From assembly GCA_903872565.1 (NCBI GenBank), contig CAIQLG010000283.1, forward strand, positions 1 to 42,857: a stretch of DNA of 42,857 nt, read 5' to 3'. The notes below the pieces were generated by a model. That model made no database searches and was not told where the DNA came from. It saw only the letters and a list, made by a program, of their open reading frames with translations. The position numbers were made by a program, and so were the translations under genes. Shown here one piece after another: positions 25,475 through 35,004 of the stretch. Source of the DNA: an uncultured Lentisphaerota bacterium. GTDB lineage: Bacteria > Verrucomicrobiota > Lentisphaeria > Victivallales > GWF2-50-93. Position 1 is the first letter of the stretch. Every line of letters starts with the position of its first letter.

Positions 25475-27142
25475 ATGCTGAACTGGATAAAAATACGGAA
25501 TTTGGCACTGATAGAGGAGGCGGAAATAGCCTTCACCCAGGGGTTCAATGCGATAACCGGGGAAACTGGTGCCGGGAAAACTGTCCTGATGTCCGCGCTT
25601 GGCCTCCTGCTAGGCGAGCGTGCCGACAAGTCGCTCATCCGTAACGAAGCGAAATCCTGCGAGATCTGCGCATCGCTTACCCCGGGCAAAAAGATTTTCA
25701 CGGAGATCTGTGAAATTCTAGAGAGTGCCGGCGTTTCCCTGCCAGAAGAGGGCGAGGAAATCCTTGTCAAAAGAATAATCACTGCGAATTCTTCCAGAAA
25801 TTTCATCAACGACAATCCCTGTTCTCTCCAGCTTCTGAACAATCTCGGAGACATACTCATAGACACCCACGGACCACACGAACATCAGTCGCTTCTCAAG
25901 CCGGCAGTCCAGCTCCAGCTTCTCGATCAGTTCGCCGGCACAGAAAAAGAAGAGGCCAAATGCCGGACTGCTTATGATGATCTCAAGGAGGCGGAAAAAG
26001 ATCTTTCCGATCTTATGGAACGGCTTCCGGATGAGAGCGGAATTCCGGCTCTGAGGGGAACCCTCTCGGAAATACAAGTCGCAAACCTGACTCCCGGAGA
26101 AGACGAAGATCTTTTCAAGCGGCACAATCTGGCATCAAAATCGCATGACATAATTTCTTTCTCTTCCGCCGCGACAAAGATCATTGAAGATGAGGAAGGA
26201 AGCATCACGGACAAGGTTGCTGAACTTTTCAGAACCATCAGGGAAATCGAAAGGCTTGATCCTGAAAATGGCGGAATTTTCATGAAGGAATGCGAAAAAA
26301 TCAAGATGATGTCGTCCGAGCTTTCGTCGTCGCTCCGCAACTATTGCGAGAAAATCGAGCTCGACGAACGCGAGTTTTCAATTCTCGAGGAACGGATGAA
26401 ACTTGTCCAGAGCCTGAAAAGACGCTATGGCCCCTCACTTGATGATGTCCTGAAAAAAGCGGAAGATGCTGAACTCAGGATTCAGGATTTCGAGAATGCA
26501 GGAACCTTGATTGAAACTTTGAAAAAGAAAATTTCCGACAGAGCAGATGATCTTGGAAAAACCTGTGCGACACTTTCCGTCAAAAGGAAGTCCGCATCTG
26601 CGAAATTCGCACAAAAAGTTCGGGAGGAACTTAAGAAACTCGGTTTTTTGAAATCCGGGTTTTCGGTGAAGTTCGGAGAATGCTCTCCCGGCGCCGGAGG
26701 ATCCGATACTGTGGAATTCTTATTTTCAGCGAATCCCGGAGAAGGCGAGAAAGCGCTCCGAGACATTGCAAGCAGTGGAGAGATCTCTCGCATCATGCTC
26801 GCATTGAAGACTGTCCTCTCAGCATCCGACTCGGTTCCTGTCCTTGTCTTCGACGAAATAGACGTAAACATTGGTGGTGTTACTGCCTCGACAGTTGGGA
26901 AAGAGCTCAACAAGCTAGGTGAAACGCACCAGGTGCTCTGCATAACGCATCTTCCACAGGTTGCGGCGATGGCTGACAATCATCTCAAGGTTGACAAGGA
27001 AGTTTCTGGGGGCAGGACTTTCACCAGTATTGTTACACTCGACGGGAAGGGGCGAATAAAGGAAATCGCCCGGATGCTGGGAGGCTCCGTAGCTGCGGAG
27101 AAGCATGCGAGGGAACTTGATCGGCTCCGCCGGGAAAAATGA
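25475..27142 (+). CDS. recN: DNA repair protein RecN
   Basis: The 555-residue, SMC-like ATPase has usual RecN length. It starts MLNWIKIRNLALIEEAEIAF with Walker A GETGAGKT at 29-36, and then LIDTHGPHEHQSLL, equivalent to the family HGQHEHQ. A coiled-coil middle (about 150-380) leads to the ATPase signature ASSGEISRIMLALK at about 431-444 (canonical ASGGELSR; the first Gly is Ser here), Walker B PVLVFDEID at about 454-462 and HLPQVAAMADNH. RecN holds broken DNA ends and sister molecules together during recombinational repair in the cytoplasm. The gene stands alone, with a palindromic candidate operator upstream. Confidence 0.93.
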   Translation: MLNWIKIRNLALIEEAEIAFTQGFNAITGETGAGKTVLMSALGLLLGERADKSLIRNEAKSCEICASLTPGKKIFTEICEILESAGVSLPEEGEEILVKRIITANSSRNFINDNPCSLQLLNNLGDILIDTHGPHEHQSLLKPAVQLQLLDQFAGTEKEEAKCRTAYDDLKEAEKDLSDLMERLPDESGIPALRGTLSEIQVANLTPGEDEDLFKRHNLASKSHDIISFSSAATKIIEDEEGSITDKVAELFRTIREIERLDPENGGIFMKECEKIKMMSSELSSSLRNYCEKIELDEREFSILEERMKLVQSLKRRYGPSLDDVLKKAEDAELRIQDFENAGTLIETLKKKISDRADDLGKTCATLSVKRKSASAKFAQKVREELKKLGFLKSGFSVKFGECSPGAGGSDTVEFLFSANPGEGEKALRDIASSGEISRIMLALKTVLSASDSVPVLVFDEIDVNIGGVTASTVGKELNKLGETHQVLCITHLPQVAAMADNHLKVDKEVSGGRTFTSIVTLDGKGRIKEIARMLGGSVAAEKHARELDRLRREK

Positions 27143-27236
27143 AAACCCACACCCAAATGATGTGGCCTTGCTTTGAGCCACCCGTCCGCCATCGTTTGCA
27201 AAGCGAACTATGTCGGACACGTAGGGCAGTGATAAT

Positions 27237-27293
27237 GGAGGGTCAAGTTTCATGCCACGCCGTAGTTTCCTTAACGAAGGCGGGTACTCGACC
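27237..27293. repeat. Degenerate GGAG-type hairpin element after recN
   Basis: GGAGGGTCAAGT (from 27237) pairs imperfectly with ACTCGACC (27286-27293). Just before it (27183-27218) is a hairpin with arms GTCCG/CGGAC and GTTTGC/GCGAAC. The right tetranucleotide CTCC is lost. Confidence 0.45.
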
Positions 27294-27500
27294 ACAGGCA
27301 CAGGCTAAATTTTATTTTGCAGCATATAACCGAGGAGGTTCCGTACCTTAAATGCATGGACATGGAAAAAATGCATGAGTCGGAAAACCTAAAAGCAGGA
27401 TGAAGTCAATAGGGAGCATTCGGAGCCTCCTTCGGAGGTATGTGTTTCCCTCATGCTCAAAAGGCAGGAAGACAACAAATCAAAGACCTGGAGGAAAAAT

Positions 27501-27548
27501 ATGCAAAAAATTACTTGCATTACCTATTTTGCCCATTGGATATTATAA
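27501..27548 (+). CDS. Possible 15-residue leader peptide
   Basis: A short frame MQKITCITYFAHWIL ends at a TAA and has a strong ribosome-binding site (GGAGG 6-8 nt upstream). It starts 91 nt before the pseudopilin gene. A hairpin CCTCC-TTC-GGAGG (27426-27438) precedes it. It could be a leader peptide, or the scar of a truncated gene. Nothing else is seen between 27294 and 27591. Confidence 0.25.
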   Translation: MQKITCITYFAHWIL

Positions 27549-27591
27549 GGATGCAATGATATGGTAAGCTATATACTTGGGGTTGGATGAA

Positions 27592-28494
27592 ATGCACAAA
27601 TACACAAATACAATGAAAATCTGCCGTAAAAGATTCACCTTGATTGAACTGCTGATCACTGTTGCCATTATCGGTATTCTTGCTGGTATGTTGCTTCCAG
27701 CTTTGAGCAAAGCAAGGAAAAGGGCCAGATATGCCAGATCTGTTGTACATAATCTCTCGTGGAACAGCGATCCAGGGACTGTTTTGAATTTCAACTTCAC
27801 CAACAACCAATTTTTTGTAAATGAAAACAACATCCGGAAAAATGCGGCATTCAATAGTGCTGAAGGTTGCGACGAAGACGGTTACGACCAGAGGATTTCC
27901 CATGCGATACTGCGTAATGGCCCAACTTGGGTTAAGAATGGCGGCAGATGGGGCTTAAATCAAAATTATGCAATACAGTTTGACGGCGTAGATGATTATC
28001 TCGAAGTACCCGGCAAAAAGTTTCTGAATTTCGACACCAACCAGCGCGATATCGCCGCAATGATGTGGGTCAAATTCGACATAACAACCGGAATTCATAC
28101 TCTTTTTTCAAGATCAGAATGGTGTAATAAGTCCGCCCAGTATGATGCCTACCTGTATAATAATAGGATTGAAGCTGATGTCGGCACAAGATGCTGGGCA
28201 TGGCAAGAACCGGCACTACAAGCCAACACATGGGTACATCTGGGGTTTACAAGCATTTCCAGTTCCGACTTCCAATTATATTGGAACGGCAAGCCTATGG
28301 GCCAATGGCGTACTGACACACATACAGCCAAGGAAAGCTTGAGCGATAAGACGTTCCTTCTAGGTGCCGGTGGCATGGAGGTCGGTCCTCCACAGTATTT
28401 TTTCAAAGGCAGGATGGACGAATTTATCCTGGTCAACCATGCGCTCACTACACAGCAAATCCAAGACCACTATAATATGACCAACCCAAATTAA
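27592..28494 (+). CDS. Pseudopilin-type signal plus LamG-domain protein
   Basis: The product is 300 residues. A prepilin-like leader KRFTLIELLITVAIIGILAG (Glu at position 5 of the mature form; Arg instead of Gly before the cleavage point) is followed by LLPALSKARKRAR, the form seen in many Lentisphaerota proteins. Residues about 115-298 form a concanavalin-like LamG jelly roll (YAIQFDGVDDYLEV, AAMMWVKFD, WVHLGFTS, GRMDEFILVNHALT), often carbohydrate-binding. It is probably processed by prepilin peptidase and assembled or exported by a type II-like system. The start is uncertain: TTG 27577, ATG 27592 or ATG 27613. The next gene follows after 8 nt, so the two are likely co-transcribed. Confidence 0.78.
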   Translation: MHKYTNTMKICRKRFTLIELLITVAIIGILAGMLLPALSKARKRARYARSVVHNLSWNSDPGTVLNFNFTNNQFFVNENNIRKNAAFNSAEGCDEDGYDQRISHAILRNGPTWVKNGGRWGLNQNYAIQFDGVDDYLEVPGKKFLNFDTNQRDIAAMMWVKFDITTGIHTLFSRSEWCNKSAQYDAYLYNNRIEADVGTRCWAWQEPALQANTWVHLGFTSISSSDFQLYWNGKPMGQWRTDTHTAKESLSDKTFLLGAGGMEVGPPQYFFKGRMDEFILVNHALTTQQIQDHYNMTNPN

Positions 28495-28502
28495 GGTATA
28501 AG

Positions 28503-30299
28503 ATGTTAAAAGTAATAATCGCTGACGACAACAAGGGGGTTGCTTTATATCTTTCGGAAATGATAAAACGCCTCGGCCATGAGCCAATAGTCTGCGCAAA
28601 CGGAAAAGAAGCTCTAGACAAATTTATAGAACATCATCCAGATCTGCTCCTTCTTGACAATCACATGCCCATTATGGATGGGCTGGAAGTCTGCCGGGAA
28701 ATCAGGAAGCTGCCCGAAGGCGTGCATGTGCCTGTCGTTATGATATCAGCCTACAATTCAGAGACCAATATTCAGGCCGGGCTTGACGCAGGAGCATCCG
28801 ACTACCTTGGCAAGCCGATAGTGGACGAGCAGCTCATGGCAAAGATCAAAATTCATCTTAAAACACATTCCCTATATAAAGCCGATTTTGATCTGATGAT
28901 GCAGCATGCTGTGCTTTTCAACCGATACAAAATCAAGAGGTTTATTGGTTATGGCACCCATTCCGTGGTTTTTCTTGCCGAAGACAATAATATAGAGGGG
29001 AAGATGGTGGCGGTCAAGTTTTTACATGAAAGTGCGACACTCCATGAAATGGGAGATCTCTTCATCAAAACTGCCGACCAATTCTTAAAAATCGAGTCTG
29101 AAAATATAATAAAAATTTTTGCTTACGGGAAATTTTCAGGCCGTTTATATCTGGTTCAGGAGTTTGCAGAAGGTGGGAATTTGGCGACTGTCCTTAAACA
29201 TCACACATTTTCTCAGATGAAAGCATTCAAACTTGCCTCTGATCTAATTAAGGCTCTGAAGGTGCTTCATGCCGCAAAGATCATTCATCTCGACATCAAG
29301 CCTGAAAACATCATGGTTTCAGGAGACAGCTACAAGCTTGGAGATTTCGGTGTCAATTCAATGATAAAAAAAACAGGAGCCATGTTTGTCAACCCTGTCT
29401 GGGGGAAAATGGAATATTCCTCCCCGGAAGTTATTGAAAACCCCAGCAGCATCACGTGCAAGAGCGATATTTACAGTCTTGGAATAATCCTTTATCAGTC
29501 TCTTACAGGAGACAATCCTTTCGAATCTGACAAGCCTGCCATCGTAATGTCACGGCAGGTCAACTTTACACCACAGCCAATAACTGGTCACCATCATGAG
29601 TTTTCCAAATCTTTTTCCGCCCTGATACACCAGATGCTAAACAAGGATCCCGAGAAACGCCCGTCCGCTTCAGAGATTGACGAGCAACTGTCATCCATCT
29701 GCGAGGAGATCTCCACAGCCCCGGAAGTCAAAGTCAGCACGGATCTTCATAAAACTACAGCACCTGATAAAACAAAGATCCCCGATAACGCCAAGACAAC
29801 ACCTGTCAAATCAAAAGCAAAATCCAACATCCTCGACTCACTGATAAAGTTGATTCCCGTGCGACAAATTGCCTCAGCCGTAATCGTTATTCTTGCATTG
29901 GGAATATCTGTGTGGGGGGGATACGCAGTCAATAAACTGTTTTCCAGTTCCAATAACAAAGAAACAATTACCCCGCCAGGAGCCGTATCCATGACCATGT
30001 GTACTAAATGTAGCAACATTGAGGAAAGACGAAGCCAGGATATAAAGGACATAGCCTGTAGCAAATGCGGTGGACATCTTGGATATGCCAGAAAATGCGA
30101 TGACTGCGGACGTGTTTTCCCTTTTGTGCCGCTTATAATAGGTGAATTGCCAAAGACTATGTCTGAATTTGGTGAAAAAAATACGGAACGGCAACAATGT
30201 CCGGACTGCAGTTCAACGAATTCCTCTCCTGTCCAGACGGCTGAGGAGCAAAAAATAACCGAATTAAATCCCACAGAGACTGAACCTAAGGCTCCCTGA
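28503..30299 (+). CDS. Response-regulator / Ser-Thr kinase / membrane / zinc-ribbon hybrid protein
   Basis: The product is 598 residues. The receiver domain (1-120) has acidic pair D8-D9, phospho-acceptor D52, S82 and K104. The protein kinase domain (about 140-400) has G149-x-G151, K172, catalytic HLDIKPEN (262-269; HLD in place of HRD), DFG (281-283), SPE (307-309) and SDIYSLG. A Lys/Pro-rich linker leads to one transmembrane helix (about 456-476). The tail carries four CxxC pairs (C500, C519, C532, C566), enough for two zinc ribbons. Topology places the receiver and kinase in the cytosol and the ribbons outside, an odd place for zinc ribbons. It lies 8 nt after the pseudopilin/LamG gene, suggesting linked function in surface sensing or export control. 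Confidence 0.85.
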   Translation: MLKVIIADDNKGVALYLSEMIKRLGHEPIVCANGKEALDKFIEHHPDLLLLDNHMPIMDGLEVCREIRKLPEGVHVPVVMISAYNSETNIQAGLDAGASDYLGKPIVDEQLMAKIKIHLKTHSLYKADFDLMMQHAVLFNRYKIKRFIGYGTHSVVFLAEDNNIEGKMVAVKFLHESATLHEMGDLFIKTADQFLKIESENIIKIFAYGKFSGRLYLVQEFAEGGNLATVLKHHTFSQMKAFKLASDLIKALKVLHAAKIIHLDIKPENIMVSGDSYKLGDFGVNSMIKKTGAMFVNPVWGKMEYSSPEVIENPSSITCKSDIYSLGIILYQSLTGDNPFESDKPAIVMSRQVNFTPQPITGHHHEFSKSFSALIHQMLNKDPEKRPSASEIDEQLSSICEEISTAPEVKVSTDLHKTTAPDKTKIPDNAKTTPVKSKAKSNILDSLIKLIPVRQIASAVIVILALGISVWGGYAVNKLFSSSNNKETITPPGAVSMTMCTKCSNIEERRSQDIKDIACSKCGGHLGYARKCDDCGRVFPFVPLIIGELPKTMSEFGEKNTERQQCPDCSSTNSSPVQTAEEQKITELNPTETEPKAP

Positions 30300-30591
30300 G
30301 AAATGTGATCGCTTAGGTGTCCATCTTCGACTTGATCAGATAAATGTCACCTAAAAATAGCTTCATATTTGCTATCCCATTCTCAAAATAATCATGCATG
30401 AATTGATATAAGAATGCGCTTCAATTCAACGGGGTGGACACTTATATACATGTTCCGGGTGCCCAGGCACTGGACTTCACCCCTGAATAATCCCTTAAAG
30501 TACAGACATAGTATAGACAGAGCATGAAAAGGGCTTATGGATACCTATCACAATTTAAGTCATAAAATACTTATTATTAAGTCTTTAATAC

Positions 30592-30626
30592 TGGTGCGAC
30601 CGGCGGGAATTGAACCCACAACCTTC
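30592..30626 (-). repeat. Duplicated 3' half of tRNA-Arg (pseudo-tRNA or att-like scar)
   Basis: This 35-nt stretch is identical to the 3' end of the neighbouring tRNA-Arg (T arm, acceptor strand and CCA). On the minus strand, its 5' half is replaced by an unrelated hairpin CCCGAG...CTCGGG (30625-30650). It is a direct repeat of 30707-30741 and could be an attachment-site footprint or a chimeric tRNA remnant. Confidence 0.75.
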
Positions 30627-30706
30627 CCGAGGCGCAAAGGCGCGCTCGGGACGCTCAGTCCAAAATATGCGAATCGGAAATGGCGAAACAGGCACAGGGA
30701 TGAACT

Positions 30707-30783
30707 TGGTGCGACCGGCGGGAATTGAACCCACAACCTTCTGCTTCGGAGGCAGACGCTCTATCCAATTGAGCTACGGCCGC
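30707..30783 (-). tRNA. tRNA-Arg (anticodon CCG)
   Basis: On the minus strand the acceptor GCGGCCG/CGGTCGC (one G-U), D arm TAGCTCAATTGGATAGAGC, anticodon stem TCTGC/GCAGA with loop CTCCGAA (anticodon CCG), T arm GTGGG-TTCAATT-CCCGC and encoded CCA all fit. It lies downstream of the leftward TPR gene pair. Confidence 0.95.
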
Positions 30784-30822
30784 ATAGTTTGGAATATAAT
30801 ACTAAAAAGACATAGTGCAAGG

Positions 30823-31593
30823 TCATTCCGCCCCGGGATAATCCTTTTTCAGTATCTCCTCGAATTTCGTGGCTCTGCTGTCGTTGAGCTCCCTGAGCAA
30901 AACTGTAATATTTTTAAGGCTTTCTTTCCTTTCGGGGTTTGACGCCGGGAAAAGCAGAACCGTTCTCATGTACATGAGCACCGCCTCTCTTTTCTTGTTC
31001 TGCTTTTTCAGAATTTCGCCACCGGCATTGAAGCTGAATGCGGCAATGTTCTCATTGTTAGAATTGCCAAGTGCGGTCAGTATGGGCAGAGCCTGATCAA
31101 ATTTGTCCTGTTTTATATATATTGCGGAGAGGAGTTTCTTTGAGTCGTCCAGATAGTTTTCAAGGCTTTTGTCGGGCAGTTCATATTTCTGGAGCTCTTC
31201 CAGAATTTTTACCGCATCATCCTCCTTTTCGATCTTGTTTAGGCAGAACGCCTTCCAATAAAGAGAGGGGAGTTCGAAACCAAGATACCTGTATTTCGAA
31301 TTGAGCGTCTCATCGAATCCTGGAAGTGCCTCCTTCCATTTGTCGGACTGTGCAAGCTTCTCCGATTTCTCGAAGTTTTGCGGTGGCTGGACTTTTGCCG
31401 AGATATAGTCCTTCGCCTTCACCTTGCTCTTCACACTGTCAACCTCGTATTCGATCGTTCCGGCATTGTCCACGTTCAAGATCTCGCACTTGACCTGCTT
31501 GTTGTCCTTTTTCATTGTTATGATGCCGGGTTCCGCCCTGAGAAAGATTACAAGGGAAAACAGCATTCCGACAATTAATCCCGTTTTTTTCAT
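30823..31593 (-). CDS. Small exported TPR protein, paralogue of 39267-40055
   Basis: The product is 256 residues. A signal peptide ([21 protein letters not shown]) is followed by a small beta domain ([21 protein letters not shown], with a KAKDY segment) and tetratricopeptide-like helices. The tail [33 protein letters not shown]...[22 protein letters not shown] aligns closely with the 39267 protein. The ATG at 31593 has AAGG upstream; a GTG three codons earlier is also possible. It is the second gene of a leftward pair (17 nt after the giant TPR gene). It is probably a periplasmic adaptor similar in concept to CpoB/YbgF of Tol systems, but that is inference. Confidence 0.72.
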   Translation of the reverse strand: MKKTGLIVGMLFSLVIFLRAEPGIITMKKDNKQVKCEILNVDNAGTIEYEVDSVKSKVKAKDYISAKVQPPQNFEKSEKLAQSDKWKEALPGFDETLNSKYRYLGFELPSLYWKAFCLNKIEKEDDAVKILEELQKYELPDKSLENYLDDSKKLLSAIYIKQDKFDQALPILTALGNSNNENIAAFSFNAGGEILKKQNKKREAVLMYMRTVLLFPASNPERKESLKNITVLLRELNDSRATKFEEILKKDYPGAE

Positions 31594-31610
31594 GAAATTC
31601 ACCTTCTCTT

Positions 31611-34600
31611 TTATTTATTCTTTTCTGTTTTATCATTGTTGTCATCCACATCCGCAGGTGCCGAGGTGGTTGAGAGCTTGTCTATTTTCGTGATGAACTT
31701 ACCTGACGGGAAATATTTCCTGTATTTTCCGATCAGGCTTTCCTTCTCCTTTGCCATGTTCAGCTTGTCAGTGCACATCACAGACTTGTATATAGCATAT
31801 TCAATCCATTCAGACTGCTCCTTCATCTCCTGTTCGGGAACATCAGGGTTTTTCTCCTGGGGATTGAGCATTGCAGTTGTGCTGAAAACACCGCATGCCT
31901 GCACATAGTCTGGCTGTTCCATGTATGTGTCACCGCATAGACACTGTGCCTTGAAATACAGCGAACTCTTCTTTGAGGTCATGGCGGCCATTGATATGTC
32001 GGTATAATCTCGGATTGCATCCTTGTAGTTCTCAATCTTTCTATATGCCATAGCTCTCAGCGTGCGACCGTCAATATAGTATGGTGTTTCATTCTTGGGA
32101 TCGTATGTTTGTCCCTTTTTAAGGAGATCGTCGAGCAATCTTACCGCCCCCTTATAATCTTCAGACCAAAAGGATGCGTTGGCAGCATCGAAAAGGACTT
32201 TTTCGCGCAGGACGACGAGCATCTTCTTTTCTTCCTCCGGATTTTCTCTAGCTTTCAGAACTTTGGCCTTGGGCAGCCAGTCGGCATAAACAGGTTTTTC
32301 GAGCATTCCCAGCAATTGCCCTGCGATCCTGGAGGCAATCTCTGCTCCCTCTTTAGGATGTGTCCCTCCGCAATCGGACAGTTTTTCAGCCGCCCATCTC
32401 ATCACAGGGATTGACAATCCCATTTTCTGTGTCAGAATCTTGTTGAACGATTCTATGGCCTTGTCATATTTCTCGATGTCATACATGCTTCTTCCCAAAC
32501 TCGGGAGCGACATCCTTCCTTCTTTGCTTTCCGGAAAATTGGTGAATAATTTTTCAAGCACTTGCGCCGCCAAATCCGGTTTTCCCATCTGGCGATAGAG
32601 TTTCCCGAGGTGGAACATCACGGCAGGCATCTGTATTGACTTAGAGTAGTCCTTCAGAAATTCCGTGAAGACTTTGCATGCCTTCTCCCTGTCACCGGCG
32701 CCGTCGTACACATATCCGAGCAGGATTGTTCCGTTTTCAATCACCGCCAGTATCCTCTCCGACTTGTCAGACTCAAGTCTTCCGCCCTTGTTTCTCAAAG
32801 TGTCCAGCAGTTCAAGAAGGTGTCGAATGCTTTCCGCATAGTATTTTGTTGCATCTTTTTCGAGGTCGTTGGCCTTTGCAAGCATTTTTTCTGGACTGTC
32901 TCCGGCGTTCTTCTTCTCGTCCACGGGCGTGGACGTGGGAGTTTCAAGTGTTTCGGCGGGAGTCTTCTCTATTTTTTCATCTACTTCTTCTTCAGTTTTT
33001 TCACCTTCCGGCTTATGTTCCTCATCACTTTTAACAGAGAGCGCCGTCTGTGCCTTTTCCCTTATCGCCCTGGCCTCCTTGCCAAGGGACGATGCAAATT
33101 GGAAATAGTTGTCTGCGGCCCTGAGCTTCGCATCGGCAATATTTTCGAGATCCGGCTTTACCGACTTTGAGTCGAAATCGCAGTATTCGAGAAATGTCTC
33201 GGCCCCTTTCTTGAAATCCTTCGCATTCGTGTAGCACCAGGCAAGAAGATAAAATGCTTCCGGTCCATATTCGCTTTGCGGGTAGTCCTTTACAATCCTC
33301 TGGAATTTTGGAATTGCCGCCGCGAAAGCTTCCCTGACCCTGATGTTCTTTTCGATTTTTTCCGCTCCCTGCGGCATCTTGCCCGTCAATTTTGCCATTT
33401 CCTTGGCCTTTTCGTAATAAGTATTGGCGACACGTGCCGCGAAGGCGGCGGCATACTGGCCTGCAGGGCAATTGTCCAGATAATCCTCGTAGGCGGAAAT
33501 CGCCTCGTCAACCTGTTTTTTGGACCATAGGGATTCGCCGACCTGGCTGAGAGTGAGCGGCGTATTCGCATATTTCGGGTAATAGGCGGCAAGATATCTG
33601 GCCAAGGCCAGCGCCTCGAGGAGCTGATCGGTCTGGACATAGCAATATGCCAGCCTGGCAAGAATGTCAGGGGCATCCTTCGATTTTCTGGATTTCACGA
33701 TTACACTCTGATAATATGGAAGGGCGAGATCATATTTCGCATCGGCAAAATATTTTTCGGCCTCGGGAGGCAGAGTGGAACCGCTCTGCTTGAATTTGTC
33801 CTCCATATTTTTTGGAATTGTAATTTCCTTCCCGAGCTGTTCCAAGCTCCGCTTGGTCTCGATAAAGAGCTTCACTACATCTGGAAATCTTGTAAAAGAA
33901 TCGTATTTGTCAGCGATCTTATAAAAACATGCCAGCGCCTTTCCTAGAAATTTAATCTTCTCTTCATCATCAGGCACCTTTCCGGCTTTTGCCACATATA
34001 TTTTCCCGGCCCAGAAAAGCGCCATTGGTGAAGGAGCGCTTCCGATGGCTCCTTCCTCTTTGTAAACTTGATCGAACGCATCGAAAAACTCTGTTCTCAC
34101 GGGACTCTCTAGTTCCTTGAGTGCATCGTCATATCTGCCGATGAAATACAAAGACCTTGCCTTCTCTATATATGCAAAAAGCACTGTGCTGTCCGGATGC
34201 TCCCACATAAGCTCGTCAATCATCTTCAGGCTGTCGTTTACGGTGTTCTCCCAGTCTTTCTGTCCGGTGTTAAACTGCTGTTCGACGGCATCGAGCTTGG
34301 CCTGGATTTGCAGCAGGATTGATTCTCTTTTTGAACGCACCTTATCCGAGCCACTTATTTGCCCGTCTTCTGTTTTCAGCAGGAGATCGAGATACTTCAT
34401 CGCTGCGGCGGCTTTTTCCACCTGCCCTATTTTCGCATATATGTGGGAAAGATATTGGACGGCTTCCGTGAAATCGTCTCTTCCTGACTGCGAGCTTGGA
34501 ATTCCCGTCGTGGCCTTGGCGAAATATTCCTCGAGATATTTTATTGCCTCGTCATTTTTACCCTTTCGGAACGCCTCCAAGCCGAGGACTCTGCGCGAAT

Positions 34601-34892
34601 CCGAATAAAACTTGCCTGTGACGGGAATAGAGGATATGATCTCCTCCGCCTCATCGGCCTTGTTCATTATGAAATAAGTCATGGCCAATTGGATTCTCAG
34701 CATATCCGCATCTGGCGGATTTTTAGCGATCTCCATTTTCAGAAGATCCTCCGAGTAGTCGGACATCTGCAGTTTGTTCAACTCTTTTGACAGTCTCGCA
34801 ACTGCGTCAATTTCATCGGCAGGCAAGGTATAGGATTCGCAGAGTGAAAAGGCAAGAAGCACAATGCATACGGATTTTTGAAAATACGGCAT
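31611..34892 (-). CDS. Giant exported TPR protein, paralogue of 35930-39235
   Basis: The product is 1093 residues. A signal peptide (1-25) is followed by an almost continuous array of tetratricopeptide-type helical hairpins (for example LRIQLAMTYFIMNKADEAEEII and AVMFHLGKLYRQMGKPDLAAQVLEKLFTNFPES). An acidic, Pro/Thr/Glu-rich linker at about 620-667 divides it into two solenoids. The N-terminal SDYSEDLLKMEIAKNPPDADMLRIQLA and the C-terminal YADWLPKAKVLKARENPEEEKKM regions match the rightward paralogue throughout. It is probably a periplasmic scaffold. It is transcribed with the small TPR gene, from a TTGACA-type promoter about 85-110 nt upstream. Unlike the rightward copy, no ExbB/ExbD genes follow. 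Confidence 0.75.
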   Translation of the reverse strand: MPYFQKSVCIVLLAFSLCESYTLPADEIDAVARLSKELNKLQMSDYSEDLLKMEIAKNPPDADMLRIQLAMTYFIMNKADEAEEIISSIPVTGKFYSDSRRVLGLEAFRKGKNDEAIKYLEEYFAKATTGIPSSQSGRDDFTEAVQYLSHIYAKIGQVEKAAAAMKYLDLLLKTEDGQISGSDKVRSKRESILLQIQAKLDAVEQQFNTGQKDWENTVNDSLKMIDELMWEHPDSTVLFAYIEKARSLYFIGRYDDALKELESPVRTEFFDAFDQVYKEEGAIGSAPSPMALFWAGKIYVAKAGKVPDDEEKIKFLGKALACFYKIADKYDSFTRFPDVVKLFIETKRSLEQLGKEITIPKNMEDKFKQSGSTLPPEAEKYFADAKYDLALPYYQSVIVKSRKSKDAPDILARLAYCYVQTDQLLEALALARYLAAYYPKYANTPLTLSQVGESLWSKKQVDEAISAYEDYLDNCPAGQYAAAFAARVANTYYEKAKEMAKLTGKMPQGAEKIEKNIRVREAFAAAIPKFQRIVKDYPQSEYGPEAFYLLAWCYTNAKDFKKGAETFLEYCDFDSKSVKPDLENIADAKLRAADNYFQFASSLGKEARAIREKAQTALSVKSDEEHKPEGEKTEEEVDEKIEKTPAETLETPTSTPVDEKKNAGDSPEKMLAKANDLEKDATKYYAESIRHLLELLDTLRNKGGRLESDKSERILAVIENGTILLGYVYDGAGDREKACKVFTEFLKDYSKSIQMPAVMFHLGKLYRQMGKPDLAAQVLEKLFTNFPESKEGRMSLPSLGRSMYDIEKYDKAIESFNKILTQKMGLSIPVMRWAAEKLSDCGGTHPKEGAEIASRIAGQLLGMLEKPVYADWLPKAKVLKARENPEEEKKMLVVLREKVLFDAANASFWSEDYKGAVRLLDDLLKKGQTYDPKNETPYYIDGRTLRAMAYRKIENYKDAIRDYTDISMAAMTSKKSSLYFKAQCLCGDTYMEQPDYVQACGVFSTTAMLNPQEKNPDVPEQEMKEQSEWIEYAIYKSVMCTDKLNMAKEKESLIGKYRKYFPSGKFITKIDKLSTTSAPADVDDNNDKTEKNK

Positions 34893-34974
34893 AATCTCAC
34901 ATAAAATTTGATAGCGTCGCGGATTGGAGACCTAAATTCTTGAGTTAACTTAATTCGTCGTCATAATCTCACCG

Positions 34975-35004
34975 CTATCATGCCACATTTCGTGCCAATG
35001 TCAA
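34975..35004 (-). promoter_or_regulatory. Sigma-70-type promoter for the leftward TPR pair
   Basis: On the minus strand TTGACA (34999-35004) and TGATAG (34975-34980) are separated by 18 nt, or ATGATA by 17. The start codon of the giant TPR gene lies about 83 nt downstream. Confidence 0.5.

Noticed and set aside
27350..27480. Possible c-di-GMP riboswitch before the pseudopilin gene
   Set aside because: The region has a small hairpin and CCTCC/GGAGG pairing but lacks the GEMM core motifs (CAAACC, GACGCAAAGCC).
30537..30942. Two plus-strand frames containing the same [11 protein letters not shown] segment
   Set aside because: The shared segment is the translated complement of the tRNA-Arg 3' end and its duplicate, a known source of false proteins.
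34980..35000. Possible sigma-54 promoter TTGGCACG...GGCAT on the minus strand
   Set aside because: The distance between the GG and GC elements is one base too long for sigma-54; the overlapping TTGACA / TGATAG pair fits sigma-70 better.
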